Below are positions 37,269-47,521 of a DNA stretch of 64,000 bases, piece by piece. The notes beneath the pieces are model-generated. The model saw nothing but the letters and a program-made list of their open reading frames with translations, had not been told where the DNA came from and ran no database searches. How positions within the stretch are numbered: position 1 is the stretch's first letter; each line of letters starts with the position of its first letter. The DNA comes from Robiginitomaculum sp. Its GTDB lineage: Bacteria; Pseudomonadota; Alphaproteobacteria; Caulobacterales; Maricaulaceae. Made by a program: the position numbers and the translations under genes. Location: assembly GCA_021776515.1 (NCBI GenBank), contig JAJFFS010000015.1, positions 62,001 through 126,000 on the forward strand. Reading direction: 5' to 3'.

Positions 37269-38900
37269 TTAAATCGGCAGAGCTTTAGGTTTGGCCTTGA
37301 ACAACCAATAGGATGTCAGCATTCGGGAAAACACAAAGGCGGTGAACACAGACGTGAAAATACCAATTGCCAGCGTCACCCCGAAACCCTTGACCGGGCC
37401 GGAGCCAAATTGCAGGAGCAGCACCGCTGCAATCAGGGTTGTGATATTAGCATCAAGTATGGTTGAGCGCGCTTTGATAAAGCCGGTTTCAACCGCATTA
37501 ATGGGTGTTCGCCCGGAACGATATTCCTCGCGCACGCGCCCAAAGATGAGAACATTGGCATCGACCGCCATACCGATTGTCAGGATAATTCCGGCAATCC
37601 CCGGCAATGTTAATGTCGCCTGCAAGGCAGAAAGCGCACCGACGATAAGCAACACATTGGCTATCAGTGCCGCATCAGCAATCAGGCCCATAAAGCCATA
37701 AACCAGCACCATGAAGACAACCACGGCAACAAACCCGATAATCAGCGCAATGGTACCGGCGCTAATGGAATCCGCGCCCAGTTCAGCACCTACAGAGCCC
37801 TGATCAAGAACCGTCAGCTTTGCCGGCAAGGCACCTGCACGCAATAGGATCGACAAGTCATTGGCGGTTTCAGTGGTAAACCCACCCTCAATAATGCCGG
37901 AACCTCCCAGAATTGGCGAATTAATCACCGGAGCGGAGATCACCCTGTCATCCAGAACAATGGCAAAGCGCCGCCCGACGTTTTCTGCAGTGGCCTTGCC
38001 AAAACGCCGCGCACCTTTGCCATTAAAGCGAAAAGACACAGCAGGCTGTCCGCTTTGGTTAAAACTTGGCTTGGAATCAATCAGATCCTCGCCATCAACA
38101 AGTGGGCGACGGCGGATCAGCACATTGGGCTCTGACGGGTTTACGCTTTCGACCAGTTTAGCACCGGGTGGGATACGCCCGGCCATGGCCTCACCAATGC
38201 TGACGGATGTATCCAGCATATGAAATGTCATTTTAGCCGTCTGGCCAACCAGTTCCTTGATCCGTTCCGGATCACTTTTGCCCGGCACTTCAACAATAAT
38301 ACGATCATCGCCCTTGCGCTGAATTGTTGGCTCGCGGGTACCCAGTTCATCAATACGTTGCCTGATAACCTCAATTGAGCGCGCCACCGCATCCCGAATT
38401 TCCTTCTCCAGTGCCTCGTCCTCCAGAGTATAGGAAATGCGCCCGCTCACGGGATCACTTTCAATGACGAAGGGAGGTTTCGCACCACCGGTCAACAGTG
38501 AAGCCTGATCCACAGTGTTAATTGGTTCCAGCCGTTTTAAGGCCAGGTCCATTTGCGCGGGCCGGGCCAGACGAAAGCTGACAGTACTGTCAACAATGCG
38601 AAATCCGGTTGCCGGAATAATCGGCTTTTCACTACGCAAAAACTGGCGCGCATCGTCAACCGCGGCTTCCAGCTTTGCTTGTTTGACCGAGCTTACATCC
38701 ACCTCATACAAAAGGTGCGTGCCGCCCTGTAAGTCCAGCCCCAGATTAACCGTTTTACTCGGCACAAACGATGGCAGCGTGCCCACCACATCTTGCCCGC
38801 CACGAATGCGTTCCGGCAGCACATTAGGCAGCGCGAAAACCAGGCCAATAACGACAAGAAACCATATAATGGATTGTTTTAACGGAGAAAAGTGCAGCAT
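37269..38900 (-). CDS. secD: Protein translocase subunit SecD
   Basis: 543 aa. TM1 is followed by LGLDLQGGTHLLYEVD and the large P1 domain (VIRQRIDELGTREPTIQRKG). The TM4-TM6 region has AVDANVLIFGRVREE with the conserved Asp needed for proton coupling. It partners SecF downstream and YajC upstream, a standard order in Proteobacteria. Confidence 0.98.
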   Translation of the reverse strand: MLHFSPLKQSIIWFLVVIGLVFALPNVLPERIRGGQDVVGTLPSFVPSKTVNLGLDLQGGTHLLYEVDVSSVKQAKLEAAVDDARQFLRSEKPIIPATGFRIVDSTVSFRLARPAQMDLALKRLEPINTVDQASLLTGGAKPPFVIESDPVSGRISYTLEDEALEKEIRDAVARSIEVIRQRIDELGTREPTIQRKGDDRIIVEVPGKSDPERIKELVGQTAKMTFHMLDTSVSIGEAMAGRIPPGAKLVESVNPSEPNVLIRRRPLVDGEDLIDSKPSFNQSGQPAVSFRFNGKGARRFGKATAENVGRRFAIVLDDRVISAPVINSPILGGSGIIEGGFTTETANDLSILLRAGALPAKLTVLDQGSVGAELGADSISAGTIALIIGFVAVVVFMVLVYGFMGLIADAALIANVLLIVGALSALQATLTLPGIAGIILTIGMAVDANVLIFGRVREEYRSGRTPINAVETGFIKARSTILDANITTLIAAVLLLQFGSGPVKGFGVTLAIGIFTSVFTAFVFSRMLTSYWLFKAKPKALPI

Positions 38901-38906
38901 GTTTTA

Positions 38907-39260
38907 CTACTTTTTTGCACTGGATTTAACATCATTTGCAGGTTTGGGTGCCGTCTTTGAGCGCACATCCTGCAAGGTCGCCTTGACCGCAGTAACGCGT
39001 ACACCTTCGGCAAGATCAATCTGCACCTCGTTTTCGTTGACCTTTGCGACCTTTCCAATCAACCCACCGCCGGTCACCACGCTATCGCCGCGCTTGACCC
39101 CATCGACCATGCCCCGGTGATCCTTGGCACGTTTTTGCTGAGGTCTGATCAACAAAAAATAAAAGATGGCAAACAGCGCTACCATCATCCCGATACTGTA
39201 AAGCGGGCTTGAAGCTGGTGCAGCCTGAAGAAGCATTGCGGTCATTGCTGGAGCAGTCAT
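38907..39260 (-). CDS. yajC: Sec translocon accessory protein YajC
   Basis: 117 aa. A single N-terminal membrane helix (MMVALFAIFYFLLIRPQQKRAKDH) and a small cytoplasmic domain with GDSVVTGGGLIGKVAKV. The C-terminus is an Ala/Lys-rich tail. It binds the SecDF complex. It ends 6 nt before secD. Confidence 0.96.
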   Translation of the reverse strand: MTAPAMTAMLLQAAPASSPLYSIGMMVALFAIFYFLLIRPQQKRAKDHRGMVDGVKRGDSVVTGGGLIGKVAKVNENEVQIDLAEGVRVTAVKATLQDVRSKTAPKPANDVKSSAKK

Positions 39261-39388
39261 AAAATTTCCTCGTCATGGTGCCGCACCGAACAAACGGGCA
39301 GCGTAGCTCCGGACCATGTTTGTCCGGCTGCGCAGAATATAAGAGCGATAGCGTGAAATGCAATTGCCACAGAGGCCAAAAAGAGGCG

Positions 39389-40558
39389 TTAACTGCGCTT
39401 GGGTAAATGTAACATCGGGTTTACCGGGTCTCGCCCCCGGCGGGTTTCAAAATGCAATTGCGGTGTACTGACAGAACCTGTCGCACCAACCTTGGCTATG
39501 CTGTCTCCCGTTTTAATTTTGGCGCCCTCTTTAACCAGCAACTTGCTGTTGTGGGCATAAGCACTAACCCAGCCATTGGGATGACGGATCAAAATAAGAT
39601 TGCCAAAACTTTTCAACTCGGACCCGGCATAAACCACTGTCCCGGCTCCGGCAGCACGTATCGCTGTCCCGGCTGGCGCAGAAATATTGATGCCATCATT
39701 GCGCGTGCCGCCCGGTTTAACCCCAAAGCCGGAAACAATGCTCCCCTGTAAAGGCCAGGCAAAAGTTGACGTTTTTGCCGGTGCACGCACTTGTGGCTTC
39801 ACAGCAGGTTTAGTCCCCCCCGGCCTAACACCCGGCACCTTTGGTTTTATCGCCACCGCGCTTTTCCATTGCCCATCTGCACCACGTGCCAAAGCCGGCA
39901 GGATAAGAAGTTCATTTGTACGCAGCGCAAAAGGTGGCTCAATACCGTTAATCAGCGCTAACGAGCGGAAGTCCAGGGAAAACCGCCGGGATATTGCCAT
40001 AACCGTATCGCCTGCCCGCACGCGATAATGCAATGGTGCCGGTAATTTCAGCGTCTGCCCGGCGTTTAAGGCATAGGGCGCTTTCAAATTATTTTCAGCT
40101 ATCAGGGGTTTCAGCGCAATCTGGTATTTTTCTGATATGGAAAACAGGGTTTCCCCCTTGCCAACCTCAATGCTGGCGGGGCGTATTCTTGCCGGCACCA
40201 CTTCCACCTGATCCGGTGACGGCACCAAAGGGATATTCTCAGCCACAGATGCAAGACCAGCAGCGGCACCCGAAGCAGAATTACGGGCTGCTACCGCTTG
40301 GGCATCAAACGGTATGCTCGCCATTTTGCGCACGGGAAAATCCGGGCGCACAGAGGACTGTGGTGATACTGTCGGTTCCAGCGGTTCCAGTGACATACTG
40401 TCTACCGGTTCAACAGGCGCAGCATCTGGTATGGTTTCATCATATGACGGCGGACTCAGCGGTTCATCACCACGCATCACAACCGGTGCGGGCGCACGGG
40501 GGGAACCACACGCGGATAAAAGGACAAAAAGGCCAAGCGGCAACAGAAAACGAATCAT
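39389..40558 (-). CDS. NlpD-like LysM/M23 lipoprotein
   Basis: 389 aa. A lipoprotein signal (LLSACGSPR, Cys17) is followed by a Pro-rich linker, two LysM peptidoglycan-binding domains (VGKGETLFSISEKYQ and VRAGDTVMAISRRFS, about residues 130-220), and a C-terminal M23 domain. The first zinc-ligand site HxGxD is replaced by RNDGINI, as in E. coli NlpD. That suggests a catalytically dead activator of cell-division amidases rather than an endopeptidase. The position next to pcm-surE matches the classic surE-pcm-nlpD order. Confidence 0.9.
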   Translation of the reverse strand: MIRFLLPLGLFVLLSACGSPRAPAPVVMRGDEPLSPPSYDETIPDAAPVEPVDSMSLEPLEPTVSPQSSVRPDFPVRKMASIPFDAQAVAARNSASGAAAGLASVAENIPLVPSPDQVEVVPARIRPASIEVGKGETLFSISEKYQIALKPLIAENNLKAPYALNAGQTLKLPAPLHYRVRAGDTVMAISRRFSLDFRSLALINGIEPPFALRTNELLILPALARGADGQWKSAVAIKPKVPGVRPGGTKPAVKPQVRAPAKTSTFAWPLQGSIVSGFGVKPGGTRNDGINISAPAGTAIRAAGAGTVVYAGSELKSFGNLILIRHPNGWVSAYAHNSKLLVKEGAKIKTGDSIAKVGATGSVSTPQLHFETRRGRDPVNPMLHLPKRS

Positions 40559-40614
40559 GTTTTCCAGTTTAGCCCCATCATGAGATTCCTGACAATACTG
40601 CTCAGGAACAGAGC

Positions 40615-41262
40615 CTATAACGTGCGTGCAATACCGGAAATCAGGGGCACAAAGCGCACCGGCGCAATCTGACGCTGATGAAAATCTTCACCATCACGTC
40701 TGAACACCGTAACAAATTGTTGTTCCGGCGGCCCTATAGGGGCTACCAGCAAACCACCATCACGCAATTGCGCCAACAGTTCGGGAGGGCATTTTTCTGC
40801 CCCGGCAGTTACGATAATACGATCAAAGTCGCCCTGTTCAGGCCAGCCCAGCATACCATCACCCAGCCGGGTAACAATGTTATGTAATCGCAATTGACCA
40901 AAGCGCTTCTCTGCTGTTTCCATCAAGGTACGATAACGCTCAACCGTATAAACCCGCCTCGACAACAGCGATAAAATTGCGGTTTGATAACCCGAGCCGG
41001 TGCCAACTTCCAAAACCTTCAGGCGCGGTGTCAGGCACAAGGATTCGGTCATCATCGCCACTACCAGGGGCTGTGAAATCGTTTGCCCACAGGCAATGGG
41101 CAAGGCGCGGTTCTCGTACGCACGTTTTCCAAAATCAACGGTAACAAATTGTTCACGCGGAATACGTTCCAGCGCACCCAGCACCGCCTTGTCAACAATA
41201 CCTTCTGAACGCAAAGCCATAATCAGCTCTACAACGCGCATATCGGGTTCGGTCTGGCTCAT
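40615..41262 (-). CDS. pcm: Protein-L-isoaspartate O-methyltransferase
   Basis: 215 aa from the ATG at 41262, 4 nt after the surE stop; the frame is open to 41322 but the extra 20 residues are not conserved. It has the substrate/SAM blocks RALPIACGQTISQPLVVA and LEVGTGSGYQTAIL, followed by DRIIVTAGAEKCP. It repairs isoaspartyl damage in aged proteins. It belongs to the surE-pcm-nlpD group. Confidence 0.95.
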   Translation of the reverse strand: MSQTEPDMRVVELIMALRSEGIVDKAVLGALERIPREQFVTVDFGKRAYENRALPIACGQTISQPLVVAMMTESLCLTPRLKVLEVGTGSGYQTAILSLLSRRVYTVERYRTLMETAEKRFGQLRLHNIVTRLGDGMLGWPEQGDFDRIIVTAGAEKCPPELLAQLRDGGLLVAPIGPPEQQFVTVFRRDGEDFHQRQIAPVRFVPLISGIARTL

Positions 41263-41266
41263 GGAC

Positions 41267-42061
41267 TTAGGGTTCACCCACAATACCTTCAAGCGCGCCT
41301 TCAAGGCTGGCAAGCGTGGCATTATGGGTCAGGTCCAGATGTAAAGGCGTGACAGAAATGTGCTTTGCATAGACGGCGCACAGGTCTGTACCTTCAGGCG
41401 GCGTCGACAGGGCACCATTAAAGCCCAGCCAGTAATAAGGCCGCCCACCGGGATCAGCCCGCTCATGCACTTCCAGTTGTCCCTGATCGCGTTGCCCCAT
41501 ACGGGTTGTTTGAATACCGCTAACCTCATCCGGCGGACAGTCGGGAAAATTGATATTCATCACCACATTTTTTTGCCATTTACGTTCAAATAATCGCTTC
41601 AATATTATCGGTGAATAATATTCTGCCGTTTCCCAGTGGATGATAGAATTTTCCGTAAACGGATAGGTTTGCGACAGCGCCACAGAGGGAATACCCAGCT
41701 CCATCCCCTGAATGGCCGCCGCAATGGTGCCAGACAAGGTGATATGTTCGGCCAGGTTTTGCCCCTTGTTAACGCCCGATAAAATCAGATCTGGCCGTTT
41801 GCCCTCAACCAGTGACAACACGCCCATCATCACACTATCGGTGGGCGTACCCCAGACGGCAAAGCTTTTATCCCCGCGCCTGGTCACCCGCAAAGGCTCA
41901 CGAATGGACAGCGCCCGACTGGCCGCACTTTGTTCATTGGCCGGTGCCACCACCCACACATCGTCAGACATGGTGCGGGCAACACGTTCCAGCATTTTGA
42001 TGCCCGGTGCATCAATACCATCATCGTTGGATAAAAGAATGCGCGGGTTTTGCGGGATCAT
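41267..42061 (-). CDS. surE: 5'-nucleotidase SurE
   Basis: 264 aa metal-dependent nucleotidase/exopolyphosphatase. The N-terminal catalytic [13 protein letters not shown] holds the paired Asp ligands. [24 protein letters not shown] is the second family block, and the [11 protein letters not shown] segment follows. It acts on nucleoside 5'- and 3'-monophosphates in stress survival. Its ATG overlaps the serS stop by 4 nt. Confidence 0.96.
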   Translation of the reverse strand: MIPQNPRILLSNDDGIDAPGIKMLERVARTMSDDVWVVAPANEQSAASRALSIREPLRVTRRGDKSFAVWGTPTDSVMMGVLSLVEGKRPDLILSGVNKGQNLAEHITLSGTIAAAIQGMELGIPSVALSQTYPFTENSIIHWETAEYYSPIILKRLFERKWQKNVVMNINFPDCPPDEVSGIQTTRMGQRDQGQLEVHERADPGGRPYYWLGFNGALSTPPEGTDLCAVYAKHISVTPLHLDLTHNATLASLEGALEGIVGEP

Positions 42062-43335
42062 GATTTGATAACCCCCTGCCCGCCCATATACGGACGCAGC
42101 ACTTCGGGTACTTCAATACTGCCATCTTCGCGCTGATAGTTTTCCATCACCGCCAGCAATGCCCGGCCCACGGCAACACCGGAACCGTTCAGGGTGTGCA
42201 CAAAGCGGGCTTTCTTCTCGCCCACCGCCCGGCAACGAGCGTTCATCCGCCGCGCCTGAAAATCCCCGCAACTGGAAACCGATGAAATTTCCCGATAGGT
42301 GTTCTGACTGGGCAGCCATACTTCCAGATCATGGGTTTTTTGTGCGCCAAACCCGGTATCCCCGGCGCAAAGCAGCATCACCCGATAAGGCAGTTTCAGG
42401 CGTTGCAACACGTCCTCTGCGCAGTTGGTCATACGCTGATGTTCGGCGGCAGATTGCTCCGGTGTGGTGATGACCACCATTTCCACTTTCATGAACTGGT
42501 GCATACGGATCAGCCCGCGTGTGTCCTTGCCCGCCGAACCAGCTTCAGAACGAAAGCACGGCGTATAGGCGCAATAGCGGTGCGGCAGACCCGCTTCGTC
42601 ATGAATAGCTTCACGGGCCAGATTGGTTAGCGGCACCTCGGCGGTGGGGATCAGCCAATGGTCCGTGGTCGTGCGAAACTGATCACCGGCAAATTTGGGC
42701 AATTGGTTGGTGCCGATGAGTGCATTATCGCGCACCAGCAATGGTGGCGAAACTTCCAAAAAGTCATGTTCCTGCGTTTGCACATCCAGCATAAACGCAC
42801 CCAAAGCCCGCTCCAGCCGCGCCAGATCGCCTTTAAGAAAGGCAAAACGCGCCCCGGATATTTTCGCCGCCGATTCAAAATCCAGCATACCCAATGCTTC
42901 GCCAAGGGCGGTGTGATCCTTGGCTGCAAAGCCCAGCTCCGTCGGCTCGCCCCAAGTGCGCAACTCCTCATTGGCGCTTTCGTCCGCGCCCTCAGGTACA
43001 TCGTCAGCCATAATATTGGGTAGTGAGAGAAGCTTGTTCCGAAGCTCCACCCCGATACGGGCCTCGTCTTCACCCGCCGCTTCGATTTTGCCCTTCAAGG
43101 CACCAACTTCTGCGCGAAGGCTTTCAAACGCGGCTTCATCACCACTGGCCTTGGCTGCGCCAATTTTTTTGGAGGCTGCATTGCGTGCCGTTTCGGCATC
43201 TTGCTTGGCCGCAATCGCAGCCCGTAAACCTTCATCTTGCGTCATCAAATCAGCCGATTGGGCGACTAATCCGCGCCGTTTCATGGCAGCATCAAACGCT
43301 TGCGGGTTTTCACGTATGGCTTTTATATCGTGCAT
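42058..43335 (-). CDS. serS: Seryl-tRNA synthetase
   Basis: 425 aa class II synthetase, started at the ATG at 43335 ([14 protein letters not shown]); the frame continues 25 codons upstream without conservation. It has the N-terminal coiled-coil arm for tRNA-Ser (residues about 30-100), motif 2 in [21 protein letters not shown] and motif 3 in [20 protein letters not shown]. It lies between tatC and surE in the same direction. Confidence 0.97.
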   Translation of the reverse strand: MHDIKAIRENPQAFDAAMKRRGLVAQSADLMTQDEGLRAAIAAKQDAETARNAASKKIGAAKASGDEAAFESLRAEVGALKGKIEAAGEDEARIGVELRNKLLSLPNIMADDVPEGADESANEELRTWGEPTELGFAAKDHTALGEALGMLDFESAAKISGARFAFLKGDLARLERALGAFMLDVQTQEHDFLEVSPPLLVRDNALIGTNQLPKFAGDQFRTTTDHWLIPTAEVPLTNLAREAIHDEAGLPHRYCAYTPCFRSEAGSAGKDTRGLIRMHQFMKVEMVVITTPEQSAAEHQRMTNCAEDVLQRLKLPYRVMLLCAGDTGFGAQKTHDLEVWLPSQNTYREISSVSSCGDFQARRMNARCRAVGEKKARFVHTLNGSGVAVGRALLAVMENYQREDGSIEVPEVLRPYMGGQGVIKS

Positions 43336-43479
43336 GGCAGGTGTCCGTTGTTTCAGACGTTGGGGTTTACCCCCACCATAGCTTTTCGTCCACAGGGTAA
43401 TGTGTTGCAAGAAGGCATTCGCAGTTCCTCTACCCTTTGGGTAAACTTAGGAAAGAAAAAACAGGATCAGCGTTTGAAT

Positions 43480-44343
43480 TTAATCCTCTTTTTCATCTTT
43501 TTCATCTTTATCATCGCGTTTACGCTCGATAAGGGCGACACTGAAGATAGAGACTTCATAGAGAAGCAATACCGGAATACCCAGCAATATCTGACTGATG
43601 ACATCAGGGGGCGTGAAAAAGGCAGCAAAGGCAAGAATACCAACCACGGCAAACTTGCGCCCCTTGCGCAAAGCGGATGCACTGACCAGCCCGGCACGGC
43701 CCATCAGGCTGAGCACCACCGGCAACTGAAATGAAAAACCAAAGGCCAAAATAAGCGTGGTGGTGAGGCTTAGGTATTCACTGACCCGAGGCAATAACTG
43801 AATGGCGATACGCTCGGCATCCGGGGCTTGTTCCTGCATCAGGGCAAAGCGCATAACCATAGGCATCATGACGAAATAAACGAAGCTGGCCCCCATGGTG
43901 AACAGAACCGGGGACGCAAACATAAAGGGAAGAAATGCCCCACGTTCATTGCGATAAAGCCCCGGCGCAACAAAACGATAAACCTGAAAAGCTATAAACG
44001 GAAAGGCCAGGATCACCGCCCCGAACAGGGCCAGTTTCACCTTGACGAAGAAAAACTCCATCGGGCCGGTGAAAATCAATTGCGGAATTATGGTTTCCCC
44101 GGATGACTTGCTGACCAGTTCAGCCGCCAGCGTAAACGGGCGCAAAAGAAGATCGTAAATCGGCAGAGCAAAGGCAAAGCACACACCAAAAGCCACAGCC
44201 ACCGCGATCAACGTCCAGATAATGCGGCTGCGCAGTTCCATCAGATGATCCAGAAGCGGTGCGCGGCTGGCTTCTACTTCATCTTCATCGTTATCAGTTT
44301 TGTTGGCTTTTTCGTCAGGATTTTGCGTCATCACGCATTTCAT
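43480..44343 (-). CDS. tatC: Twin-arginine translocase subunit TatC
   Basis: 287 aa, six membrane segments. The N-terminal cytoplasmic element LLDHLMELRSRI, which binds signal peptides together with the first loop, is present, as is the conserved FAFALPIYDLLLRPF. It is the receptor of the Tat system, which exports folded proteins. I use the ATG at 44343, preceded by GAGG; an ATG four codons later is also possible. It overlaps tatB by 29 nt. The C-terminus is very charged (KRDDKDEKDEKED). Confidence 0.97.
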   Translation of the reverse strand: MKCVMTQNPDEKANKTDNDEDEVEASRAPLLDHLMELRSRIIWTLIAVAVAFGVCFAFALPIYDLLLRPFTLAAELVSKSSGETIIPQLIFTGPMEFFFVKVKLALFGAVILAFPFIAFQVYRFVAPGLYRNERGAFLPFMFASPVLFTMGASFVYFVMMPMVMRFALMQEQAPDAERIAIQLLPRVSEYLSLTTTLILAFGFSFQLPVVLSLMGRAGLVSASALRKGRKFAVVGILAFAAFFTPPDVISQILLGIPVLLLYEVSIFSVALIERKRDDKDEKDEKED

Positions 44344-44605
44344 CCTCGGTTTTTTTCAGATCCTCAACGATGGCTGTGACCGGATTAGAGCGCTTGATCT
44401 CTTCAATTTCATGACGCAATTCGTCCAGTTCCACTTCGCGGCCCATGTCGTCAAAGGCGCCCTGAAATTCGCGGGCCATACCGCGTGCCTTGGCCACCAT
44501 CGCCCCCAATTTACGCAACATGCCCGGCAAATCACGTGGACCCACCACGACAAGCGCGACAATGGCAATCAGTAAAAATTCTATAAAACCAAGTTGTGGC
44601 AGCAT
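44315..44605 (-). CDS. tatB: Twin-arginine translocase subunit TatB
   Basis: 96 aa. It has a single N-terminal membrane helix with the family start MLPQLGFIEFLLIAIVALVV, then VGPRDLPGMLRKLG, the Gly-Pro hinge typical of TatB, and an amphipathic helix. It forms the receptor complex with TatC. It lies between tatA (6 nt away) and tatC (29-nt overlap). Confidence 0.95.
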   Translation of the reverse strand: MLPQLGFIEFLLIAIVALVVVGPRDLPGMLRKLGAMVAKARGMAREFQGAFDDMGREVELDELRHEIEEIKRSNPVTAIVEDLKKTEDEMRDDAKS

Positions 44606-44611
44606 GATGTA

Positions 44612-44830
44612 TTAGTCTTCAGAGGATTTGCTTTTTTCACGCCTAGCGGTGCCATCAATGGTTTCCCCGGCATCTTCAAGGGTCGGATCATCATCCTTCA
44701 AGCCCTTGCGAAAGCTTTTGATACCCTTGGCCAAATCACCCATGACCGAGGATATTTTCCCGCGCCCGCCAAAAAGGATCAGCGCAACAACAGCAACAAC
44801 AATAATTTGTAATGGACCAACAGAACCCAT
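44612..44830 (-). CDS. tatA: Twin-arginine translocase subunit TatA
   Basis: 72 aa. The start at 44830 has GAGG 6 nt upstream; the frame's first ATG is 4 codons earlier. A membrane helix ([18 protein letters not shown]) with the FG hinge is followed by the amphipathic helix [19 protein letters not shown] and an acidic tail. TatA forms the transport pore with TatBC. Confidence 0.95.
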   Translation of the reverse strand: MGSVGPLQIIVVAVVALILFGGRGKISSVMGDLAKGIKSFRKGLKDDDPTLEDAGETIDGTARREKSKSSED

Positions 44831-44902
44831 GACTATCCTCATATATTTTATTCAACGAGCGCAAACAGGATACCCGTCGGTTGACCGTTTGGCGAGGTGT
44901 TT

Positions 44903-45682
44903 TTACGGCGCAGGATCTTCGCCCACATAATCAGTATGAAACTCGGCATCCTGCGCCTCTGGTTCATCCAGCGGCAATTCTTCTTCACTCATTACATCGG
45001 TGGGGCTGGGGACAGTAAACCCGGCAGGTACGCGACTATCCAGCAAGCCAGCAGCTTTCAGTTCGTCCTTCCCGGGCAAATCGTCAATACGCTCCAGTCC
45101 GAAATGAGCCAGAAAAGCATCAGTAGTACCATAGGTAACAGGCCGCCCCGGCGTGCGGCGGCGACCCCGAAGACGTACCCATTTCATCTCCATCAGCAAA
45201 TCCAGCGTGCCTTTAGAGACCGCAACGCCGCGCACGTCCTCGATCTCGGCACGGGTGACCGGCTGGTGATAGGCAATGATAGACAGCGTTTCCAGCGCAG
45301 CATTGGAGAGCTTGCGCGGTTCTTCGCGTTCTTCGGTCAGAATATGGGCAATATCCGGTGCGGTTTGCAGTCGCCATTTCTCGGCAATACAAACAAGATG
45401 AATACCGCGCTCTCCATATTCCTGTTGCATCCGCGCCAGAAGCGCCGTGCATTCGGCATTGCCCGGCAAGCGGGCCCGAATGCTTTCAATGTCCAATGGT
45501 TCAGCAGCGGCAAACATAAGCGCCTCAAGCATACGATAATGTTCTTCATCGCGGACGCTGACCGGATGCAAACCGGGAAGACGGGGGGCCTGATCATGAC
45601 CCGCTGTACGGGCAGAACGAACTGCCAGCGCTTTTACCGCTTCTTCTATGGCATCCAGTGTCGGGTTTTCACTTTCGCTCAT
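44903..45682 (-). CDS. scpB: Segregation and condensation protein B
   Basis: 259 aa. Two winged-helix domains: ALMFAAAEPLDIESIRARLP, then LSIIAYHQPVTRAEIEDVRGVAVSKGTLD and the GRPVTYGTTDAFLAHFGL end of the family. The C-terminal extension is acidic and disordered. It partners ScpA and SMC in chromosome condensation. Its ATG overlaps the scpA stop (ATGA). Confidence 0.96.
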   Translation of the reverse strand: MSESENPTLDAIEEAVKALAVRSARTAGHDQAPRLPGLHPVSVRDEEHYRMLEALMFAAAEPLDIESIRARLPGNAECTALLARMQQEYGERGIHLVCIAEKWRLQTAPDIAHILTEEREEPRKLSNAALETLSIIAYHQPVTRAEIEDVRGVAVSKGTLDLLMEMKWVRLRGRRRTPGRPVTYGTTDAFLAHFGLERIDDLPGKDELKAAGLLDSRVPAGFTVPSPTDVMSEEELPLDEPEAQDAEFHTDYVGEDPAP

Positions 45683-46497
45683 TTTGCTGCCCCTTTACCT
45701 GTGCAGGAGCGAACAAAAAGTGGTGAGAACGCGCCGGTTTGGCGCAATTCTGCCTTGCCATCCTTGGCCAGTTCCAGCGAGGCGACCAGTGAACTGGCCA
45801 GCAATGAGGCACGCGGGGGTTCCTCCGCACCCGGGTTAAGGTGTTTGGGCAAGAGAGCGTCCAGCACGGTCCATTCTTTTAGCTTCCCCAGCACCCGTTC
45901 CAGCCGTTCCCGGGCTTCCTCCAGCGCATAAACAATAGGTGTTTTCATCGTCAGGTGTGCCCGCGCCACCCGCGAGCGACGCACCGCATAGGCCTTGAGC
46001 AGATCGTAAATACTGGCTTCATAGACAGGCGATGTAATACGCCTCACGCCCTCGGGTGCACCGCGTGTGAAGGTATCCATGCCGGTGCGCGTACGTTGCA
46101 ACAACGCGTTAGAGGCAAGACGCATGGCGTGAAGACGGCGCAAGCGAAAGGCCAGACGTATGGCCATTTCCTCGCCGCTTGGCTCGTCATCCTCGGTTTG
46201 TGGCTTGGGCAATAACAACCGTGATTTCAAATAAGCTAGCCAGGAGGCCATCACCAGATAGTCGGCCGCCAGTTCGATACGCACCTTTTTGATGTGTTCA
46301 ATAAAGGCCAGATATTGTTCAGCAAGCTCAAGAATGGAAATGTTGCGTAAATCTACCTTTTGCTTGCGAGCCAGTTCCAAGAGTATGTGCAGCGGCCCCT
46401 CAAAACCGTCCAGGTCCACCACCAACGCCGCACCATCACCAAGGGCATTGCGCGCTGCCTCAAACGGCAGATCTTCTTCAAATTCCTGAACACTCAT
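45679..46497 (-). CDS. scpA: Segregation and condensation protein A
   Basis: 272 aa from the ATG at 46497, which overlaps the nagZ stop as ATGA; the open frame reaches 46539. It has the kleisin N-terminus FEGPLHILLELARKQKVDL, then ISILELAEQYLAFI and YLVMASWLAYLKSRLLLP. It bridges SMC heads with ScpB. The nagZ-scpA-scpB order is usual in Alphaproteobacteria. Confidence 0.96.
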   Translation of the reverse strand: MSVQEFEEDLPFEAARNALGDGAALVVDLDGFEGPLHILLELARKQKVDLRNISILELAEQYLAFIEHIKKVRIELAADYLVMASWLAYLKSRLLLPKPQTEDDEPSGEEMAIRLAFRLRRLHAMRLASNALLQRTRTGMDTFTRGAPEGVRRITSPVYEASIYDLLKAYAVRRSRVARAHLTMKTPIVYALEEARERLERVLGKLKEWTVLDALLPKHLNPGAEEPPRASLLASSLVASLELAKDGKAELRQTGAFSPLFVRSCTGKGAAK

Positions 46498-47519
46498 GCT
46501 GTGGCCCCCGGTTTTCTGGCACCCAGTCGCGCCATCCAATGATCCGCCTCAGCTTCCAGGGTCTTCAAATCATGGCTGGATGGTTTAATTCCGGCTCGCG
46601 CTGCATGAGCACGGCTGAGGGCTTTGCCTGTCAGCAACGGCGCAGCATCCGCAACTTCGCGCATATTGTCCAGAACACCATTGCAATGCAGCACCACGTC
46701 ACAACCCGCATCAATTGAGGCGCGGGTACGCACTGCCAAAGTACCGCTTAAGGCCTTCATATCGAGATCATCACTCATCAACAATCCATCAAACCCGATT
46801 CGCCCCCGAATGACTTCTTCTATCATGATTTTAGAGCAGGTGGCGGCGTTTTGCGGATCATACGCCTCATAAATAACGTGAGCAGTCATCGCCATAGGCG
46901 CATTTTTCAGCGCAGAAAAAGGTAAAAAGTCATGGGTTTGCAAATCATTTTTTGATGCACTTACCACCGGCAATGTCAGATGACTGTCAACATCGGCGCG
47001 GCCATGGCCGGGGATGTGTTTGATAATCCCGCTGACCCCCGCAGCGTTTAACCCATCAAGGCAGGCCTGCCCCAGCTTTGCGGCCAATTCTGGCTTTGTT
47101 GAAAAGGCCCGGTCACCAATAATGGGGTCTGCATTACTGGCGGGCAGATCAAGCACCGGCGCACAATCAACATCAATGCCAAGAGACGCCAGCCGCGCCC
47201 CGATGGCCGCGTAATTGGCTCGAACAGCAGCGTACATTTCTTCTGACAGCAAGCCAGAATTGCTAAAGACCGCTGCGGGCGGTCCAATACGTCCACCAAG
47301 GCCGCGTAACCGGGAAACCCGGCCACCTTCCTCGTCAATAAGGATAGGGGTATGGCGCCCAACCGCTTCGCGCAAATCAGCGCAAAGGTTTCGTATCTGC
47401 TCTTCGGTTTCGCAATTGCGGGCAAACAGAATAAAGCCCCAGGGCTGCGCCTCGGCAAAGAAGCGCTTCTCATCGGCACCTAGTGTCGGACCGGCACAGC
47501 CAAAAATACAGGCACGCAC
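46494..47519 (-). CDS. nagZ: Beta-N-acetylhexosaminidase NagZ
   Basis: 341 aa from a GTG at 47519, placed 2 nt after the SPOR gene's stop; a TTG at 47543 is an alternative. The glycoside hydrolase family 3 fold has GWGFILFARNCE-type N-terminal sequence, the catalytic loop KHIPGHGRADVDSHLTLP and SDDLDMKAL. It removes GlcNAc from muropeptides in cytoplasmic cell-wall recycling. It forms one operon with the SPOR gene and scpAB. Confidence 0.93.
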   Translation of the reverse strand: MRACIFGCAGPTLGADEKRFFAEAQPWGFILFARNCETEEQIRNLCADLREAVGRHTPILIDEEGGRVSRLRGLGGRIGPPAAVFSNSGLLSEEMYAAVRANYAAIGARLASLGIDVDCAPVLDLPASNADPIIGDRAFSTKPELAAKLGQACLDGLNAAGVSGIIKHIPGHGRADVDSHLTLPVVSASKNDLQTHDFLPFSALKNAPMAMTAHVIYEAYDPQNAATCSKIMIEEVIRGRIGFDGLLMSDDLDMKALSGTLAVRTRASIDAGCDVVLHCNGVLDNMREVADAAPLLTGKALSRAHAARAGIKPSSHDLKTLEAEADHWMARLGARKPGATA

Positions 47520-47521
47520 AC

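Noticed and set aside
44897-45931. 344-codon plus-strand frame opposite scpB/scpA
   Set aside because: Antisense shadow of two well-conserved genes with a low-complexity Ser/Arg-rich end.
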